From: Phoronis australis
Taxonomy: Eukaryota; Phoronida; Phoronidae
Direction: 5' to 3'
Length of the DNA stretch: 64,000 nucleotides
NCBI GenBank assembly: GCA_002633005.1
Contig: NMRA01000052.1
Location: 1,011,484 to 1,075,483, forward strand
The stretch's first letter is position 1. Each line of letters starts with the position of its first letter. The notes below the pieces were generated by a model that was not told the origin of the DNA, did not search any database, and saw nothing but the letters and a program-made list of their open reading frames with translations. Both the position numbers and the translations under genes were made by a program. Shown here piece after piece: positions 59,640-64,000 of the stretch.

Positions 59640-61580
59640 TGTGGACGTTAGTTTTGTAATTCCAGTCAAGTTTGACTTTTCTGTTGTGCAGTCTGTGTTC
59701 TAAAGCATCACACTTATTTTTTGGCTTCGGCACGTGTTGATTTGAAGGCATACTTAGTGTAAGAGTTTTTGTAATTTAACCATGTTTGCAAGGTAGCATT
59801 ATTTAATTTTGTTTGCTACATGAGTCATTTTAAAGTACGTCAGCCACTGTCCACAGTTTTTGCAGCAATGCAAAAATGCCACAAAGATGTGAACACTGAA
59901 CATTGCAAAAAACATCCAAGAAAATGTCACTAAACTGTGAAATTGTTTGATGCACTATGTATGGTGGAAAGTTATATTAAAATTGGTTCATGGTTGCTAT
60001 GGAAATCTTGACTTTGAATTTCTGTTAACTTTGACCTCAATTATCTCAAAGTCATAGTCCCAGACGTCTGCATATAATCCTTCGTAACTTTCATTAATAT
60101 GGTCCGATCTGAAAACGGTTTTCACCATTAAAAAGAGCATGAAAATTTCTCCCAGAAAGTGTGAAAAGTAAAAATATAAATTTGGTGCATTACGACTCAT
60201 ATTGTGGTGGAGGATCACAACTTTAAATTGACCTGGAGGACAGTGAACTGACATTAGAATTCATTTATAATATATTAGAATTATTGTACCAAAATCTATT
60301 GTTCCCATAGCTCATTGACAATAATTTTGACAGGAAACTGTAAAAAATGTTTAGGTACGGACTTGACATGTGAATAAAAGATTAATTTCTCTTGTGACTT
60401 CAATTCTTCAACCAGTATGAAAGAAAATTTGTGTGCGATTTTCTAGGAATTCAATTTATAGTACAGTCACTTTACAAAGAACCTTAGTCCAGTCACTCTA
60501 AAAGCTAATAATTAAATGCTTAACATTTAGTACTCAAAATTGGTGTCATATGCATGCTTTTCATGAACATTAGGTCACTGATTTTAGAGGAAATTAGTGC
60601 CAGCAAACCAAATGACAGTGATCAGCAGTCGCTTGTTCTTAGCCAGTCTTGGTGGATTTATACTGAGATGAGCTTTCTGGGATTTATTGGATACGTAATG
60701 TCAGGCACCAGGCTTCAAGTTCTTGAGACAGAGTATGCACCAAACGTATGATCCATATGTTAAATTGAAAACGTGTGGACAGAGCAGTGAGGGGGCATAT
60801 GTTGGTAGACTCAGCACTGAATGCTATCATAAAAGCCAAAACATTCAACATCCCACTTCCAAATACTGACAGATCAAGTAACGCCAATCCAGAACCAATG
60901 ACTTAAGGATTTCAAGAGAGAAATTCCGGTTCTTCAGATATTCAAGGAGTCCCGAGTGTCACCAACACAGAACACAGAACACACAGATTCCCTGCCAAGA
61001 GGTGGAGCAATTCAATGCTTGTACACAAACGTTGGCTCGTCATAATATATGGAGACAGATTCTTCAGATATCTCAACTGATCACATAACTAGACTGCATG
61101 GGACATGCAATGCACAGGCAGCGTCTTCCGATTCTGAACCTTGGATTACAGTGGAAAACACTCGCAAGAGTTCACTTCTGGTTTCCGACATACTGCCACT
61201 GCATGGTATATTCAAACAGGACTGAATAAGGGTCTTTTGAATTCGCAGTGACAGAATGGTTTGTCAGGAGAATCAATGGCCACCTTGTAACTAGTAAACT
61301 ACACATCAAATCAATATGAAATCTCCATTTGAGATATTCATTTACATTCAAAATTTTCTATTAAACCCCATCTTGTCACACGACGCCATCCAACATCATT
61401 GAAGTAGAACAAATGTATTATACATCAGCGCACTAGATTTCTTCACTGAAGAAATCGAGATTAACAAAGGTAATGATTTCTAGGTTAAAAAGCATGATTT
61501 CGAACCATCAAGTATTAAGTCGACCCTAGTAAGTGCCCATTCATACTTCAGTTATAAAGAGTAAGTTGATTTCATAATAA
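59640..61580. other. no recognisable gene
   Basis: AT-rich. A low-confidence frame mosaic around 60700-60900 was not assigned. Confidence 0.4.
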
Positions 61581-61589
61581 ACGATACAG

Positions 61590-61870
61590 TGTGGTAAATA
61601 AAGTATTCAGAATCTTACAGTTGGATCTAAGTAAAGACTTTGATGAACCAATTAAAAAAAAGATAAAATACAGACAAGCTGGAGGAAGAAAGCCTGCTAC
61701 ACCCACGGTCAGAAATGTTGCTTTCCAATGGTTTATTGATGTAAGGGGCTCATTAAAAGGTAGATTGCCATGAAAACCTTTTCGCCTGGAATGCCAGAAC
61801 TATATCAAAATTATCTAAACTTCTTGGTTATGATGTTCCAGTAGTTGAGGTTTTCTAACAAATTAAATTT
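61590..61870 (+). pseudogene. CENP-B/Jerky-type helix-turn-helix fragment
   Basis: The frame reads KKIKYRQAGGRKPATPTVRN, VAFQWFIDVRGSLKGRLP, then after a short shift KPFRLECQ and LNFLGYDVPVVEVF. The pattern 'GGR-x-P..v-x-x-aLxxW-x-x-x-R-x-x-L-x-GRLP' is the DNA-binding region of pogo/Jerky-type transposon proteins. The DDE domain is absent. Confidence 0.55.
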
Positions 61871-61879
61871 AACTTGTTA

Positions 61880-62268
61880 AATGCATTTATCGTCATTATT
61901 TTGACATTTGTTTCTTTATTTTGATATCAACCCTTAGAGTTTATTTTGCATTACTCATTTCTATTTATAGCTTCAAGGGCCTACTTTTGTATTCACACAT
62001 TTCTCTATGCGACACCTGATTGGTCCCCACATTTTCTTTGTTCAGTTCAACGTGGTCTCATTCAGCCACCTACCTCGTCTTCTACAAGACCTACGTTCGT
62101 TCTCTGCATTTTTTTGCATTTTTCGTTACCTTTTGACTCTTGACCCCTTACTCCGTTCGGGTGTGATGCTCAGCCTCTTCTCGTTCCTCTGCTTTACTTC
62201 GTCCTTTTCGAGGTAAGTCCCGTTTTTGATTTTAACCCTCCGTTTCATTTACGTTATACCTCATGTCG
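61880..62268. other. no gene recognised; leader of the SGNH remnant
   Basis: Pyrimidine-rich, with a donor-like CGAGGTAAG at 62210-62218. Compositionally similar to the following SGNH segment (higher C), so perhaps part of the same element. Confidence 0.35.
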
Positions 62269-62852
62269 CCCCATGTACTCATCCTTGGCAGTTTGTATGT
62301 TTGTTGGCTGGACAACTTCGTGTCCGACCTTCCCCAGGACCGCTACCTCCATAACTACGGCTTCTGACCTTCAGTGGTCACCATTTCGTCCCTGGGCATC
62401 TCTGGCGGGACACATTTCCCCGGCCCGAAGTCCATCCAACCGGCCACCCGTTCCCTCCCTCGTTCCCCTCCCGACAGATCGGAGGGAATGACCTCCACTC
62501 CACCTACATCGAACCACATGCCTTGGCCACGCATCACGTTTCTTTCGCTCGTTTTTTGTTAATTGCCTACGACATCCGACGTGTTTTAGTCAGACAGGCG
62601 TTTCATCGATTACACGAAGGGAAGCGCTTTCGTTCTCGCCTTCTAGCCTCCAACTCATCCCTTAAATCCCTCCCGTCCCACGAGCCTCACATTTATTTTT
62701 GGACTCACAAGGAAGATTTTTGGGCTAACCCCAACCACCTCTACCGCCCGGACGGGGTCTACTTTAATCACTCAGGCCTTCATAAACAAGCCTTCAGCGT
62801 TCGCGTGGCCATTGGTCACCACCTTCGCGAACTGGGCCTGATGGATTCGTGA
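62269..62852 (+). pseudogene. SGNH/GDSL hydrolase domain from a retroelement
   Basis: Several frames give SGNH blocks in order: SLYVCWLDNFVSDLPQDRYL near the start (where GDS is expected), TISSLGISGGTHFPG, then HVSFARFLLIAYDIRRVLV, QAFHRLHEGKRFR, HIYFWTHKEDFWANPNHLYR and PDGVYFNHSGLHKQAFSVRV, stop at 62850. Block V is normally D-x-x-H; here it is DGVY. The codon use (C-rich) differs from the surroundings. Such hydrolases are known from some tyrosine-recombinase (Ngaro-type) and CR1-type retroelements; no RT or recombinase is present here. Confidence 0.6.
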
Positions 62853-63265
62853 TTGTATGCTAAAGTATCGAGTGAGTCTAAACAAACCAAATGAACACTT
62901 TAGACAAATGAAGAACGCATCATCTGAATAAGTGAATTTATAAAGAAAGTGTGGTATCTCCACCAAGGTGTGAAGTTAAAGGCAAGAGTCTCTGAATGTG
63001 TTCCAGAAGATGAGGGGTATTTTAAGAGTCCACAGCATCACAGTGTATTTCAAGTTGCTTGATGACAACTGGAGTATGAAATTTTTTGTTGCACTGTATT
63101 GTAAGAATTGGCAATAGACAACTAATCTCAATTCATATTCATGTCATTTTACTAATTTGCAACACAAAAGATCTATCAAGTATAGCCATATGGTGAATAA
63201 TAGGCAATAAGACGATAAGACAAATAAATTAGGATGCTTCTTTTAATTGTCATTTTTCATTTTAG
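62853..63265. other. no recognisable gene
   Basis: Short AT-rich stretch before the hAT-like gene. Confidence 0.4.
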
Positions 63266-64000
63266 ATACATTTTACATAAAGGTATGAAAACCACCTTCT
63301 TGAAAATGAAACGCATTGCACATGGGACTGCTGATGCCATTTACCAAACACTTCTAAGTGTTTTAGAAGAGTATGAGGTGCCACTAAGGAAGGTGACAAC
63401 TTTTGGCTCAGATGGAGCAAGTGTAATGGTTGGTCAGAATAATAGTGAGGCATCCAAGCTTTGTACTTGTCAGCCTTTTTGTGTGTGTGTTCATTGTGCA
63501 TGTCACAGACTGCACCTGGCAGTAAGTCAAGCATGCAGAAACAACAGAAACATGAATGTATGTAAAGCAGTTTCAATTGCTGCATGTAATTTGATTTTTA
63601 AATTTTACTACATTTCGAAATCAAAATGACAGCATTTAAATTTAAATTTTCCAGACACTGGAACGGACTCTTGGATTAATTTACTCTTTTGTCCAGTGTT
63701 CAGAAGTCAAGGGCATTGCTGACATCCTAAACAGTGAAAGTGTAAAGTTCAAAAGATTGTTTGAGATCCGATGGTTGTCTATGAGTGAAAGCTTTATAGC
63801 CTTAATAAGAAACACGGAGCCTCTTCTGGTTTTGTTGAGCCATGAAGCAAATAACAGGGATCCAGTGGCGCAAGCAATCCACACAAGCCTATCGAACTAC
63901 AAAAGTGTTGCTCTTCTATTCTTAGTTGAAGATATCATGGATGCCATGTCTCATTTATCCAGAATCCTGCACTTTAGAGATGTATGCTTTGGTACACTTA
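63266..64000 (+). CDS. ZNF862-like, hAT-transposase-derived protein (partial, runs off the right edge)
   Basis: The first exon seen is 63266-63557 (acceptor TTTTAG|, donor AAT|GTATGT): HGTADAIYQTLLSVLEEYEV, TTFGSDGASVMVGQNNSEA, CVHCACHRLHLAVSQA. The second begins at 63655 (TTTTCCAG|ACACTGG) and runs to the window end: TLERTLGLIYSFVQCSEV, FKRLFEIRWLSMSESFIAL and VEDIMDAMSHLSRIL. This is the hAT catalytic region as in ZNF862/KIAA1586-like proteins: G-x-GSDGA..MxG, then CxxHRLxLA, then T-RW-S. Both exons are open over 290 and 345 nt, with matching splice phase, unlike the broken relics around. It may be a domesticated gene or a recent copy. Confidence 0.7.

Overview
This is a window of animal nuclear DNA: AT-rich, with long introns, GT-AG (and one GC-AG) splice sites and many transposon relics. 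The host proteins are single-copy metazoan genes with invertebrate-type sequences. A marine invertebrate is most likely, possibly a deuterostome such as a hemichordate or cephalochordate. That placement is inferred from general resemblance and was not tested.

Layout. Positions 1-39,263 hold host genes. On the minus strand, 2015-2637 is the first coding exon of a heparan sulfate 6-O-sulfotransferase; the rest lies beyond the left edge. It is head-to-head, 132 bp between start codons, with MRPL19 (plus strand, six exons, 2770-11150, 297 aa). RRP8 (minus, six exons, 19441-13917, 488 aa) converges on MRPL19. ILK (plus, twelve exons, 21423-34482, 451 aa) is divergent from RRP8. An unrecognised minus-strand terminal exon (39263-39048) follows. 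All three complete genes were rebuilt exon by exon, with splice phases that agree throughout.

Positions 39,300-64,000 are a transposon graveyard. A BEN-like exon cassette is present in three copies (about 40.1-42.2, 44.6-48.2 and 58.3-58.7 kb), each preceded by BEL/Pao-type gag sequence and each broken. Other relics are a Harbinger transposase tail, a second transposase-like tail, a Gypsy-like LTR-gag piece, a piggyBac transposase split by a Copia-like LTR-gag piece, a Tudor-like/SWIM gene ruin, a DDE-type ruin, a CENP-B-type HTH piece, an SGNH hydrolase piece, and a ZNF862-like hAT protein running off the right edge.

The introns of the host genes carry several families of non-autonomous inverted-repeat elements, including a foldback family in the HS6ST/MRPL19 region, a large palindrome around a 270-base assembly gap, and a 48-bp perfect hairpin with a T16 loop in ILK intron 3. 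The most interesting observation is an unannotated 75-bp in-frame exon candidate in ILK (32189-32263). It looks like a diverged duplicate of the start of the next exon and would insert 25 residues just before the pseudo-DFG segment of the pseudokinase.
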